From Leptospira stimsonii (GTDB taxonomy: Bacteria > Spirochaetota > Leptospiria > Leptospirales > Leptospiraceae): a stretch of DNA of 64,000 bases. This document shows positions 1 through 8,034 of this stretch, piece by piece. Under the pieces are notes generated by a model that was not told the origin of the DNA, searched no databases, and worked only from the letters and a program-made list of their open reading frames with translations. Numbering within the stretch: position 1 is the stretch's first letter; every line of letters begins with the position of its first letter. The stretch is from NCBI RefSeq assembly GCF_003545885.1, contig NZ_QHCT01000002.1:582376-646375 (forward strand). The letters are read 5' to 3'. A program made the translations under genes and the position numbers.

Positions 1-967
1 AGGAGGTATTTTTTTTGTCTTTTTTAAGAGCACCCATGACCCTTTCGATCGAAATATTGACTTTGGAAAAATCGGAATAATTTTTATTTAATATTTCGTG
101 CATTCTCTCAAAGTCCCTACGAGGCAATAAGCCTCGTTTAGCGGCGATAAAATTTGCCATATCCATCCCGATCGTTACGGCTACTCCGTGCGGAATTGCG
201 TAATCAGTAGCAGATTCAATAGAATGACCGAAGCTATGTCCATAATTAAAGATATTGCGAATCCCTTGATCGAACTCGTCTTCTTCTATAAAACGTTTCT
301 TAATCAAGAGCGCCTCGCAAATATATCTGCGAAGAAGGGAGCGGTCCGTAAACAATTGATCAAAGTCTTTCGCTAATGAATTAAAAGAATCGATTCCGTC
401 GATAGCATGAACTTTGATAATTTCTCCGATACCCGAATGAATATCCTTTTTTTCTAATGTATCTAAGAATTGAGTACAAATATGTATTTCAGTCGGAGGA
501 TTAAATGTACCTATAATATTCTTAGTATCTTTTAAATTGACGGAACTTTTTGAACCGATACATGAATCCGCTTGCGCCAAAAGTGTGGTGGGAATGAATC
601 TCCAGGATACCCCCCTCAATAAAACGCTAGAAATAAAACATGTAATGTCCTGAACAATGCCACCACCGATCGCAACTAAAATATGGTCTCTACGAATTCC
701 ATTAGTTACCAACGTTTCAATGACTGGAATAATTTTTTCCAACGTCTTATTGTCTTCTTTCGCGTCGATTTGAATTGAATTGCGATGATTTACGACAAAC
801 TCAAATTGCGACGCATACAACCTGGCGATATTAGAATCGATTAAAAAATGAAGTTCTTTTCCCCCGAACAAAGGAAAATCAGAAAGTAAGTCTTCGTTGA
901 ATAGAACCGAATAGGGCCCTTTATGAGATTGAATTTGTATCTGATCAGACACGAGTGAAACCACCAT
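1..967 (-). CDS. 3-dehydroquinate synthase-family sugar cyclase (C-terminus beyond window)
   Basis: The protein resembles AroB-type NAD-dependent cyclases, which close C7 sugar phosphates into cyclitols. Visible motifs are GGGIVQD, the PTTLLAQADS stretch, a KN-IGTF segment, the metal-ligand glutamate in GIGEIIK, and the metal-binding NYGHSFGHSIE and IPHG histidines. The usual HGEAV reads HGVAV, and SSVGGKTAVN reads SCIGSKSSVN, so it is probably a paralogue rather than shikimate-pathway AroB. The reading frame is open to base 1, so the last few dozen residues are outside the window. The start is uncertain: ATG at 967 or GTG at 952 or 964, all overlapping the upstream SDR gene. Its position as the last visible gene of the O-antigen operon, beside a sedoheptulose-phosphate-isomerase-like gene, suggests a cyclitol or related sugar for LPS. 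The substrate is not known. Confidence 0.8.
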   Translation of the reverse strand, partial: MVVSLVSDQIQIQSHKGPYSVLFNEDLLSDFPLFGGKELHFLIDSNIARLYASQFEFVVNHRNSIQIDAKEDNKTLEKIIPVIETLVTNGIRRDHILVAIGGGIVQDITCFISSVLLRGVSWRFIPTTLLAQADSCIGSKSSVNLKDTKNIIGTFNPPTEIHICTQFLDTLEKKDIHSGIGEIIKVHAIDGIDSFNSLAKDFDQLFTDRSLLRRYICEALLIKKRFIEEDEFDQGIRNIFNYGHSFGHSIESATDYAIPHGVAVTIGMDMANFIAAKRGLLPRRDFERMHEILNKNYSDFSKVNISIERVMGALKKDKKNTS

Positions 968-1667
968 CTATAGAAATATTTTGACCGGTTACATAACTGT
1001 TTTCTTCGCTCGAAAGCCATAAGACTAAACGAGCAATCTCATCCACAGTCCCCATTCTCCGAAGCGGGACATTAGCTACTAAATTCCGGATTCCCTCTTC
1101 ACCTAACACGCGTCTTGTTAATTCAGTATCGGTAAATCCTGGAGCGACACAATTTGCAAGAATACCATTCATAGAATGCTCAGCCGCCAATGCGATAGTC
1201 ATCCCATCGATCGCAAACTTACTGGAAGAGTAAGAAGCCCTTTGTTCCTTACTAATTTTTCCCCAAATGGAAGAAATATTTACTATTCTTCCCCAGCTTT
1301 TTAAGATCATAGAAGGAAGTACGGATTGGCAAAGCAGAAAAGGAGCAAAGACATTTACTCGGTGAATGGAAAGAAAATCCTCAGGTTCGATACTAACAAA
1401 AGGAGCGATCTTATTAATACCGGCGTTATTAATTAAAATATCTGGTTCGATTTTTCTTAAAAAATTAGCACATTTTTTTATTTGATCAATATCGTTGAAG
1501 TCTGCGAAAAACCATTCCTGGCAATTTGGTAAGTCACTGGTTTCTTTTTTACCTCCCGTAGAGGAACCAAACACAAAAGCACCCTCTTCTAAGAATGCAT
1601 TTGCAATTGACTTTCCGATTCCCTTGCTTGCACCGGAAATAAAAACTTTCTTACCTTCGAAACGCAT
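945..1667 (-). CDS. Short-chain dehydrogenase/reductase (FabG-like fold)
   Basis: This 240-residue protein is a classical SDR. It has the TGxxxGIG cofactor loop (SGASKGIGKSIA near residue 11), an NNAG motif near residue 80, a catalytic Ser in NISSIWG, the YSSSK catalytic Tyr/Lys pair, and the C-terminal YVTGQNISIDGG typical of the family. It should reduce or oxidise a sugar carbonyl with NAD(P)H in the cytoplasm. Eight bases separate it from the SIS-domain gene upstream, and it overlaps the cyclase gene downstream. Context points to O-antigen sugar synthesis rather than fatty acid synthesis. The substrate cannot be read from sequence. Confidence 0.85.
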   Translation of the reverse strand: MRFEGKKVFISGASKGIGKSIANAFLEEGAFVFGSSTGGKKETSDLPNCQEWFFADFNDIDQIKKCANFLRKIEPDILINNAGINKIAPFVSIEPEDFLSIHRVNVFAPFLLCQSVLPSMILKSWGRIVNISSIWGKISKEQRASYSSSKFAIDGMTIALAAEHSMNGILANCVAPGFTDTELTRRVLGEEGIRNLVANVPLRRMGTVDEIARLVLWLSSEENSYVTGQNISIDGGFTRV

Positions 1668-1675
1668 CTTAGAAT

Positions 1676-2278
1676 TTATTTTTGTTTGATAATACGCATT
1701 AAGTAGGCGCCTACCAGGTGATCCAAAACCATATGAGCATCCTCAGCCGGACCATATTCTTTCGGATCCGTTGGAACGTGGATTCCTTCATTAGCTAAAG
1801 GTTTCATCTTTCCACCGTCGAACGCAGTAATAGCAACTGTCTTTATTCCAACACTATGGGCATATTCCATTGCCTTAATTAAGTTAGGAGAATTCCCGGA
1901 AGCAGAAATGGAGACCAAAACATCTCCTTTTTTTCCTAATACTTTAAGTTGTCTTACAAATATATCCTCGTAACCAAAATCATTTCCAATTGCAGATATG
2001 ATAGGAACGTTATCCGTCAGGCTAAGCGCGCGAAATGGGGTTTCATATTCATTCGTTCCAATGGAGATATCGTTTGCAAAGTGGCTCGCTGTCGCCGCGC
2101 TTCCTCCGTTTCCGATAAAGAAAATTGTGACTCCTCGTTTCCTTGCATCCAACAATGTTTCAATAAATCTTCCGATTTCAACAGTACTCACATTTTGTAA
2201 TACGGTTTGGAGATACTGAATATAAGCGGCCGCAAAATTTACGGGATCAGTTGTGAAAAAACGATCTATATTATTCAT
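1676..2278 (-). CDS. SIS-domain phosphosugar isomerase, GmhA-like
   Basis: This 200-residue protein matches the length and motifs of D-sedoheptulose-7-phosphate isomerase. It has FFIGNGGSAATASHFAND near residue 53, where the phosphate binds, and SISASGNSPN near residue 123. GmhA converts sedoheptulose 7-phosphate to glycero-manno-heptose 7-phosphate. No heptose kinase or adenylyltransferase gene lies near it in the window. Its neighbours are a dehydroquinate-synthase-like cyclase and oxidoreductases, so it may feed a different C7 sugar or may act on another ketose phosphate. It starts one base after the upstream stop, which indicates translational coupling. Confidence 0.82.
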   Translation of the reverse strand: MNNIDRFFTTDPVNFAAAYIQYLQTVLQNVSTVEIGRFIETLLDARKRGVTIFFIGNGGSAATASHFANDISIGTNEYETPFRALSLTDNVPIISAIGNDFGYEDIFVRQLKVLGKKGDVLVSISASGNSPNLIKAMEYAHSVGIKTVAITAFDGGKMKPLANEGIHVPTDPKEYGPAEDAHMVLDHLVGAYLMRIIKQK

Positions 2279-2279
2279 C

Positions 2280-3317
2280 TTAGTTCGGTTCCTTTATATT
2301 GTATTTTTTTTGCCAGATTGGATCGGAATAGTATATTTTAAAAACGAGCTTCATCGTCTGTAAAGCATCGCTTGACGTTCCAAATTGAACCGGCTTGTCA
2401 TTCAAGATACAGTCGGCGAAAGCGATAATCTCTTCATTCCAAGACGGATCTTTATTGTAACGTATCGTCTGTTCTTTAGGATCACCGCCATCGTTATCGG
2501 GATCCGCGTAAACGATGGTAAGCGTTTCTGCACCGTAACTTTTTGTTCCGGAGAGAATTCCCCCTAAAATTAGACTTCCTTTCTCGAGATTGATGTCAAG
2601 ATGAAAACGATGTCTCCACTGTGTCGCCGAAGAATTCAACATCCCAACAACCCCGTCATTTGTCCTCATGATTGCGTAAGCATTATCTTCGACATCGTAT
2701 TTCCAATGTCCATTCGAAATGAAACTATGAATTTCTTCAAACTCACCTGCGAATAAACGCATCAAATCAACGATATGAATTCCTTGATCTAATAAAACCC
2801 CACCGCCTGCAACCTCGCGTTTTGTGCGCCAATCCGGTTGATTAAAAGTGATGAGTTTCGATTTTCCATACAGTCCCCTCAAATTGATTACTTTGCCTAG
2901 CTCCCCTGAACGCAGTATCTTCAGAGCCTCCTGGATAGAATCGTGATATCGATGGTTAAAACCATACATCAATTTCAATGAAGGATTCTTTTTCTCGTGT
3001 TCAATAACCCGAACGATATCTTCAACATTTCGTCCCGGTGGTTTTTCACAAAACACATGAAGACCTGCCTCCAAGCCCGCAATCGTAACTTCCGCCGCGA
3101 TGTCGTTCGTGAGGCAGACGATCAAAGCATCCAATTCTTCTTTTAAAAGATCTTTATAATTTTGATAATATCGAATGTGGTTTTCTAAAATTCCATCTTT
3201 ACCAAAGCTTTTGTCACAAACTGCGACAACTTCCAAATTCGGATGACGATCGATATATTCCTTTCGGCGTTTTCCGACTACTCCGAAACCGGCAATCCCA
3301 ACTCTCAATTTTTTCAT
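2280..3317 (-). CDS. Gfo/Idh/MocA-family oxidoreductase
   Basis: The N-terminal Rossmann fold is clear (VGIAGFGVVGKRR), and the EKP motif (CEKPPGRN) carries the family's catalytic lysine. A GFNHR motif and the DQGIHIVDLMR stretch follow, the latter like the C-terminal substrate domain of sugar dehydrogenases. Such enzymes oxidise or reduce sugar hydroxyls with NAD(P). I prefer the ATG at 3317, which places the Rossmann strand right at the N-terminus. An in-frame TTG at 3356, five bases after the upstream stop and behind a GAAGG, would add 13 residues. This is one of three Gfo/Idh enzymes in the locus. Confidence 0.85.
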   Translation of the reverse strand: MKKLRVGIAGFGVVGKRRKEYIDRHPNLEVVAVCDKSFGKDGILENHIRYYQNYKDLLKEELDALIVCLTNDIAAEVTIAGLEAGLHVFCEKPPGRNVEDIVRVIEHEKKNPSLKLMYGFNHRYHDSIQEALKILRSGELGKVINLRGLYGKSKLITFNQPDWRTKREVAGGGVLLDQGIHIVDLMRLFAGEFEEIHSFISNGHWKYDVEDNAYAIMRTNDGVVGMLNSSATQWRHRFHLDINLEKGSLILGGILSGTKSYGAETLTIVYADPDNDGGDPKEQTIRYNKDPSWNEEIIAFADCILNDKPVQFGTSSDALQTMKLVFKIYYSDPIWQKKYNIKEPN

Positions 3318-3360
3318 TTGATAAATCTCGCTTTCTATGCTGTAATTTTCTTTCAAAGAT

Positions 3361-4218
3361 TTATGCCTTCGTTTTCATTTTTCGAATCCATATCTGGTTA
3401 AAGGTAAATTGCGCCATACCCGTATTAAATTCCTCGGCATGGCGTTTTTCTTTTAATTGAAATCCCGCTTTTTCTAAATACTTACGAGATTCTTTCGTTT
3501 GCTCGTCGAAACTGTCATTGATCTCGATTAAGATTCCTTTCACCTTTGATAAAACTTTTTTACCGCCTTTTAGTATTAAATGCTCGATTCCGTCTACATC
3601 CATTTTGATGTACGTAGGTTGAGGGATTTTAAGTAAATTAGCGGATTCATCCATGGATAGACCTATCGTTGGAAAATTGAAAACTGTCCTCATAGGCTTT
3701 CCGTCGTGTCCATAGTTTTGATCGTATGTGGAAAGCGCACCTCCCCATTCCTTCGTAGTCATATTGAGCTTGCTAAACGAAAGTTTCTCCGAAAGTGGAA
3801 GCGGAATGATTGTTACCCGGTCACCAAGATCGTTCAAATAAATATTTCTCGCTAATAATTCTAAGTTGAATACGGACGGTTCAAAAGAAAATACTCTGCA
3901 GTTTCTTTTTTTTGCCGCATAACAAGAATATAACCCAACGTTCGCTCCGATGTCCCAAAAAATTGATCCACTAGGAATGCTATCGATCCATTCTAAGGTT
4001 TCAGGTTCTTTTGTGACAAACGTATCGGCTCGATAACGATTTAAGGCGTTCGGAATAGCAAAACTGAGAATTAAACTTCCATAGTTTACTTCTTTTTTGC
4101 GATCCATCAAATTCCTAAGAATCTCAGTCTGCATATACCCGCCCAGCTTCCCCTTTTCAAAAAAAGCAAGTAAACAGTTTACCGCAAAGGTTAGTACGGA
4201 TTTGATAACTTTTTTCAA
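3361..4218 (-). CDS. FkbM-family methyltransferase
   Basis: This 285-residue protein has the SAM-binding motif FWDIGANVGLYS, followed by VFSFEPSVFN and the IKMDVDGIEHLILKGG segment diagnostic of FkbM methyltransferases. These enzymes usually O-methylate a sugar hydroxyl. In this operon it most likely methylates an O-antigen residue, although the acceptor is unknown. The first 25 residues are hydrophobic with flanking lysines, so it may sit on the inner membrane. It is followed closely by the Gfo/Idh gene. Confidence 0.83.
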   Translation of the reverse strand: MKKVIKSVLTFAVNCLLAFFEKGKLGGYMQTEILRNLMDRKKEVNYGSLILSFAIPNALNRYRADTFVTKEPETLEWIDSIPSGSIFWDIGANVGLYSCYAAKKRNCRVFSFEPSVFNLELLARNIYLNDLGDRVTIIPLPLSEKLSFSKLNMTTKEWGGALSTYDQNYGHDGKPMRTVFNFPTIGLSMDESANLLKIPQPTYIKMDVDGIEHLILKGGKKVLSKVKGILIEINDSFDEQTKESRKYLEKAGFQLKEKRHAEEFNTGMAQFTFNQIWIRKMKTKA

Positions 4219-4282
4219 AGTTTGACTCCTAAATACATATTATAAGAAATGAATTTGTTTGATTTGAAGGCGGATTCGAACT

Positions 4283-4987
4283 TTATTTTTCTATTCGGAT
4301 ACTTTTTGCTGCAAATTCGTCCAACAACCAAGTGCCTTTCCGAGTTAATCTGACTGGAAGAGATCGATAATCATCCAAATCCTCCAAAGCTTTTGAAAGA
4401 ACTTTTCCTTTTTCTTCGCCGAAAGCAAGGACATATATAAACTTAGTATTCCGAATGACCCGCGGCGTAACAGTTATTCGATTTTTTGGCAGTTTCGAAC
4501 CAACAACATGAAGTACAGAACGATTCTTTGAATTTAACGCGTCGTCATTTGGAAATAGCGAAGCTATGTGGCCGTCCTCGCCCAATCCTAAAAGCATAAC
4601 ATCTATTTGAATAGGTAGCAATCGTTCATAACGAAGGGCAGAGGCGTCCATATCCGGATCTTCTCCTTCCATTCTTGCGATCACTGCGTCCGGAGAATCC
4701 GACAATAGGGTTCTTATCACAAGGCCGTAATTACTTTCCGGATGGTCAGGGGGCACACAACGTTCATCTCCAAACCAAAATCGGATATTCTTGATCGGTA
4801 AAGAAGCAGAGTCCTTCCAATATTTATAAAGTAACCCAGCCGTTCTACCTCCGGTTAGCATCAGATCACAGCTTCCTTTCGTTTCAATGGTTGAAAGAAT
4901 CGTATTTTGGATTTCCCTCGATACAGACTCAATCCATTGATCATTCGGATACGAGATTATTTTTGGAAAAGTAGATTCTGTCTTCAT
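4283..4987 (-). CDS. pgl: 6-phosphogluconolactonase-like protein
   Basis: This 234-residue protein carries the Pgl/NagB fold signatures LTGGRTAG near residue 44, WFGDERCVPPDHPESNYG near residue 71, and LLGLGEDGHIASLFP near residue 131. Pgl hydrolyses 6-phosphogluconolactone in the oxidative pentose phosphate pathway. Its location inside an LPS operon, with no glucose-6-phosphate dehydrogenase gene in the window, is unusual. It may act on a lactone made by one of the neighbouring Gfo/Idh dehydrogenases, or may simply be housekeeping pgl captured in the operon. Confidence 0.85.
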   Translation of the reverse strand: MKTESTFPKIISYPNDQWIESVSREIQNTILSTIETKGSCDLMLTGGRTAGLLYKYWKDSASLPIKNIRFWFGDERCVPPDHPESNYGLVIRTLLSDSPDAVIARMEGEDPDMDASALRYERLLPIQIDVMLLGLGEDGHIASLFPNDDALNSKNRSVLHVVGSKLPKNRITVTPRVIRNTKFIYVLAFGEEKGKVLSKALEDLDDYRSLPVRLTRKGTWLLDEFAAKSIRIEK

Positions 4988-5005
4988 TGATTCATTGAGC
5001 TCATC

Positions 5006-6556
5006 TTATGAAAAATCTTCAGCAAATGACTTATTGAGTTCTCTAACAGATAAAGATTCCAATTCTTTGCGTGAATGTGCAAAGTGAATCCAGGATTCCG
5101 AATCTGCGAAATCCCATCTTAGAATCGAACTCGTTGGATCGTAGTAGATAGCAGGAATCTTTAGGTGTTCGGCAATATAAGCCGGAGATGAAAAAGGATA
5201 AACGATAATGAAGTGACTTTCCGAAATCACATTAAAAACGTCGGCCATATGATATAATAAGTTTATTCCTCCTTTTCTATCTAATTTTTCCAAAGTATCG
5301 AAATATTGTCTGTCATACGATGATCGATAACCTCGTTTCGTTTTAAGTCTTACTCTTACGGGTAACGAATACTTCTTTTCTAAATCCGTCTTCAAAGAAA
5401 GTATATCTTCTATAAATAGATTCAAATTAGCCGGGCGATTATAGTTTGGAAATTCACAGTATTCAAGCGCAATTTCATCGGAATAAGGTGATATATCAAA
5501 CACGGTAATCTGTATTTCATCAACGGGCGGTTTTACCGAAGCATTAGGAGAATACCAAACAATCGGTCCGACTGATTCAATCTTTGCTTTAGGAGAAAGT
5601 GTTTTTAAATAGTCTGCAAAGGAGTGAGTCCAAACCCAATTTCGATCCACTCGAATCCAACGCAAAAATGGAATATTAGATTTTTTCTTCTCTGGAAGCT
5701 TTACAATCGGTTGCCAGTTCTGGGCATACCAAATCATATTCGTTTCGGCATTCTTCAGAGACCTCATCCAAAGAGGCTGAATACCGAAGGATGAACAGGT
5801 CAAATAAATTTCCTGAATTTTTTGACGTTTATCTAGAGAGTCCAAAATGGCAATGTAGGCAAAGTCCTTTGCAATCAAGGAGAGAGAACGAAAACGAAAA
5901 ACTAAATAAGAATACAAAAATATAAGAATACTATGATTTAAAAGAAGCTCCACTCGACCTAAAAACCCCAATCGGGTTTCAGAAAGAAGACTTAATAAAG
6001 GATTTTTAACGTAAGAAAATTCAGATGGGTTGGATGAGATATTACCTGAAAAAGATTGAATCAAGAACCACTTCCCATTCTTAAGTGGCGGAATTTGTCC
6101 TGACCTACAATATTCAACGAATCTTTGATCACTTTTTTCTATAAAAAGGCTCTCTTCCCCAATTCCAAAGATTAGGGTTGCAGGTGGAGAATTCTTATAG
6201 AAACCAATTCTGAATATATTGAGAAAACAATACCCCCAATGTAGAATAAATTCAGCTTGATTATAAAGCCATTGCTTCCAAGAAACTGAAACAACTCCCG
6301 AACCGATCTCGATTTCGGCTCGACCACAATCTAATTTGAATCCGATGGGAATCGATTTTTCCTCTTTCTCATAAAAGTATTTAGAAGTCAATGTAAACGG
6401 AAGACGCCCGATCTCTATAACTCTCTGCGTTAGACGCTCCGACAATACTTGAGAAGAATACACCAAAAAAGAAGGTAATCGAGAAAGGAATTGTTCGAAA
6501 ACTTTTTGGATTTCTTGGTCGAAGGAAAGATTACAATGATTACTATTTAGTTTCAA
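5006..6556 (-). CDS. Polysaccharide biosynthesis protein, PFTS-motif-like
   Basis: This 516-residue protein has no clear enzyme signature. Near its C-terminus it reads HFIIVYPFSSPAYIAEHL followed by KIPAIYYDP, which resembles the PFTS motif family of polysaccharide biosynthesis proteins (here PFSS). That segment resembles the nucleotide-binding half of GT-B glycosyltransferases. A short hydrophobic stretch lies near residue 220. It is probably a glycosyltransferase-like or assembly protein for the surface polysaccharide. Family assignment rests on recognising this one motif, so function is tentative. Confidence 0.6.
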   Translation of the reverse strand: MKLNSNHCNLSFDQEIQKVFEQFLSRLPSFLVYSSQVLSERLTQRVIEIGRLPFTLTSKYFYEKEEKSIPIGFKLDCGRAEIEIGSGVVSVSWKQWLYNQAEFILHWGYCFLNIFRIGFYKNSPPATLIFGIGEESLFIEKSDQRFVEYCRSGQIPPLKNGKWFLIQSFSGNISSNPSEFSYVKNPLLSLLSETRLGFLGRVELLLNHSILIFLYSYLVFRFRSLSLIAKDFAYIAILDSLDKRQKIQEIYLTCSSFGIQPLWMRSLKNAETNMIWYAQNWQPIVKLPEKKKSNIPFLRWIRVDRNWVWTHSFADYLKTLSPKAKIESVGPIVWYSPNASVKPPVDEIQITVFDISPYSDEIALEYCEFPNYNRPANLNLFIEDILSLKTDLEKKYSLPVRVRLKTKRGYRSSYDRQYFDTLEKLDRKGGINLLYHMADVFNVISESHFIIVYPFSSPAYIAEHLKIPAIYYDPTSSILRWDFADSESWIHFAHSRKELESLSVRELNKSFAEDFS

Positions 6557-6608
6557 TTTTTCCGTTGAAAAGAAGAAAGAAATATAAAATCGACTCTTTT
6601 AGAATTAA

Positions 6609-7256
6609 TCATAAGGTTAAAAAACCTCTTAAGATATTAAGACCCACTGCCCCACTTTTTTCGGGATGAAACTGACATCCGTGAACATTCTTATTTCTTA
6701 TCACCGCAGTCACCGTTCGACCTCCATAATTACAATGAGCTACTATGTTCGTCAGATCTTGCGGCATCGCCATAAAGGAATGAACAAAGTAAACTGAATC
6801 ACCGGGCTGAACGTTCTTGAGTAGATTCGGTTTTTCATTATCGCTATCAATATCGAATTTTAATTCGTTCCAACCGATATGCGGAATTTTTTGCATTTTT
6901 CCATCGATCGTTTTATCGGGAACCGGGACGACTTTACCAGCAACCAAACCAAGACCGGCAGTGATTCCAAACTCCTCGCTTTCCTCCAATAACATCTGCA
7001 TTCCCAAACAAATCCCTAACAATGGCGTCCCATTTGAAGCTACTTTTTTAACGATTGGAACCAAACCTTGACGCTCTAATTCATTCATGCCGTCAGCGAA
7101 CGCGCCCACTCCAGGCAATACAACGTGAGGAGAAGAAAGAATAATTTCAGGATCGGATGTTGCCTCTACCTTAGCTCCAAAGTATTCAAAGGCTCTACAA
7201 ACACTGAGGAGATTTCCAACGCCATAATCGATTACGGAAACATCAGGTATTTTCAT
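6609..7256 (-). CDS. hisH: HisH-like glutamine amidotransferase subunit (WbuY type)
   Basis: This is a 215-residue class I glutaminase with the nucleophile Cys83 in GICLGMQ and the His197/Glu199 pair in CQFHPEKSG. It resembles the HisH subunit of imidazole glycerol phosphate synthase. In O-antigen loci a HisH/HisF-like pair supplies ammonia to a sugar amidotransferase, and all three genes are contiguous here. It overlaps the hisF-like gene by 14 nt, which fits a stoichiometric complex. No other histidine gene is nearby, so the sugar-amidation role is favoured over histidine synthesis. Confidence 0.9.
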   Translation of the reverse strand: MKIPDVSVIDYGVGNLLSVCRAFEYFGAKVEATSDPEIILSSPHVVLPGVGAFADGMNELERQGLVPIVKKVASNGTPLLGICLGMQMLLEESEEFGITAGLGLVAGKVVPVPDKTIDGKMQKIPHIGWNELKFDIDSDNEKPNLLKNVQPGDSVYFVHSFMAMPQDLTNIVAHCNYGGRTVTAVIRNKNVHGCQFHPEKSGAVGLNILRGFLTL

Positions 7257-8013
7257 AATGTCTCACTTCTATATTTGCCTGCTCTGCCGTTTTGCGAATA
7301 ATGCCAATTGTCGATCGATCATAATGAAGAATATCAGCCATTGCTACGCCGTCCGCTTCGCCAAGTTTCACCGCGTCAATTAGATCTTCCGGCTTGCCCA
7401 TTCCTCCGCTCGCGATTACTGGAACAGTTACGTCTTTTGTGACCGCACTTATAAGTGGGATATCAAATCCTTTTCGAGTTCCTTCCCGATCGATAGAAGT
7501 CAAAAGAATTTCACCTGCACCCAGTGAAACACCTCGTTTGATCCATTCGATTACATCAAGACCGGAACGCTCTCGGCCATTGTCTGTATAAACTTCCCAC
7601 TTTCCGGCACCTACTTCTTTTGCCTCGACGGATAGTACCATACATTGACTTCCAAAACGTCTCGCAACATCACTGATCAAATTTGGATTCGCAACGGCCG
7701 CAGTATTTATTGCGACTTTATCCGCTCCACACCGAAGTAGATGAGTAACGTCCTCTACTGAACGAATTCCGCCACCCACGGTAATCGGAACAAAAACATT
7801 GTGTGCGGCATTTTTTACTATATCACTCAAGTTATTTCTACCGTAAAGACTTGCCACACAATCCATATAGATTAGTTCATCCGCACCTTGTTCATAGTAA
7901 CGTATAGCATATTCACTCGGAGATCCAATCACACGAAGACCTTCCAAGTGAATCCCTTTTATCAAATTTGGTCCTTTGATATCTAAGCGCGCGATTAATC
8001 TTACCTTTCTCAT
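7243..8013 (-). CDS. hisF: HisF-like cyclase subunit (WbuZ type)
   Basis: This is a 256-residue TIM barrel of the HisF family, with Asp11 in ARLDIK, the phosphate-binding VGGGIRS near residue 79, and IASGGMG near residue 200. In true HisF both Asp11 and Asp130 are catalytic. Here the position equivalent to 130 is glutamate (VLSVEAK). That fits a barrel that channels ammonia for a sugar amidotransferase without needing cyclase activity. It overlaps the hisH-like gene and precedes it in transcription, and it follows the amidotransferase gene by 21 nt. Confidence 0.9.
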   Translation of the reverse strand: MRKVRLIARLDIKGPNLIKGIHLEGLRVIGSPSEYAIRYYEQGADELIYMDCVASLYGRNNLSDIVKNAAHNVFVPITVGGGIRSVEDVTHLLRCGADKVAINTAAVANPNLISDVARRFGSQCMVLSVEAKEVGAGKWEVYTDNGRERSGLDVIEWIKRGVSLGAGEILLTSIDREGTRKGFDIPLISAVTKDVTVPVIASGGMGKPEDLIDAVKLGEADGVAMADILHYDRSTIGIIRKTAEQANIEVRHYENT

Positions 8014-8034
8014 TCTTTTGCCGAAATTGAATCT

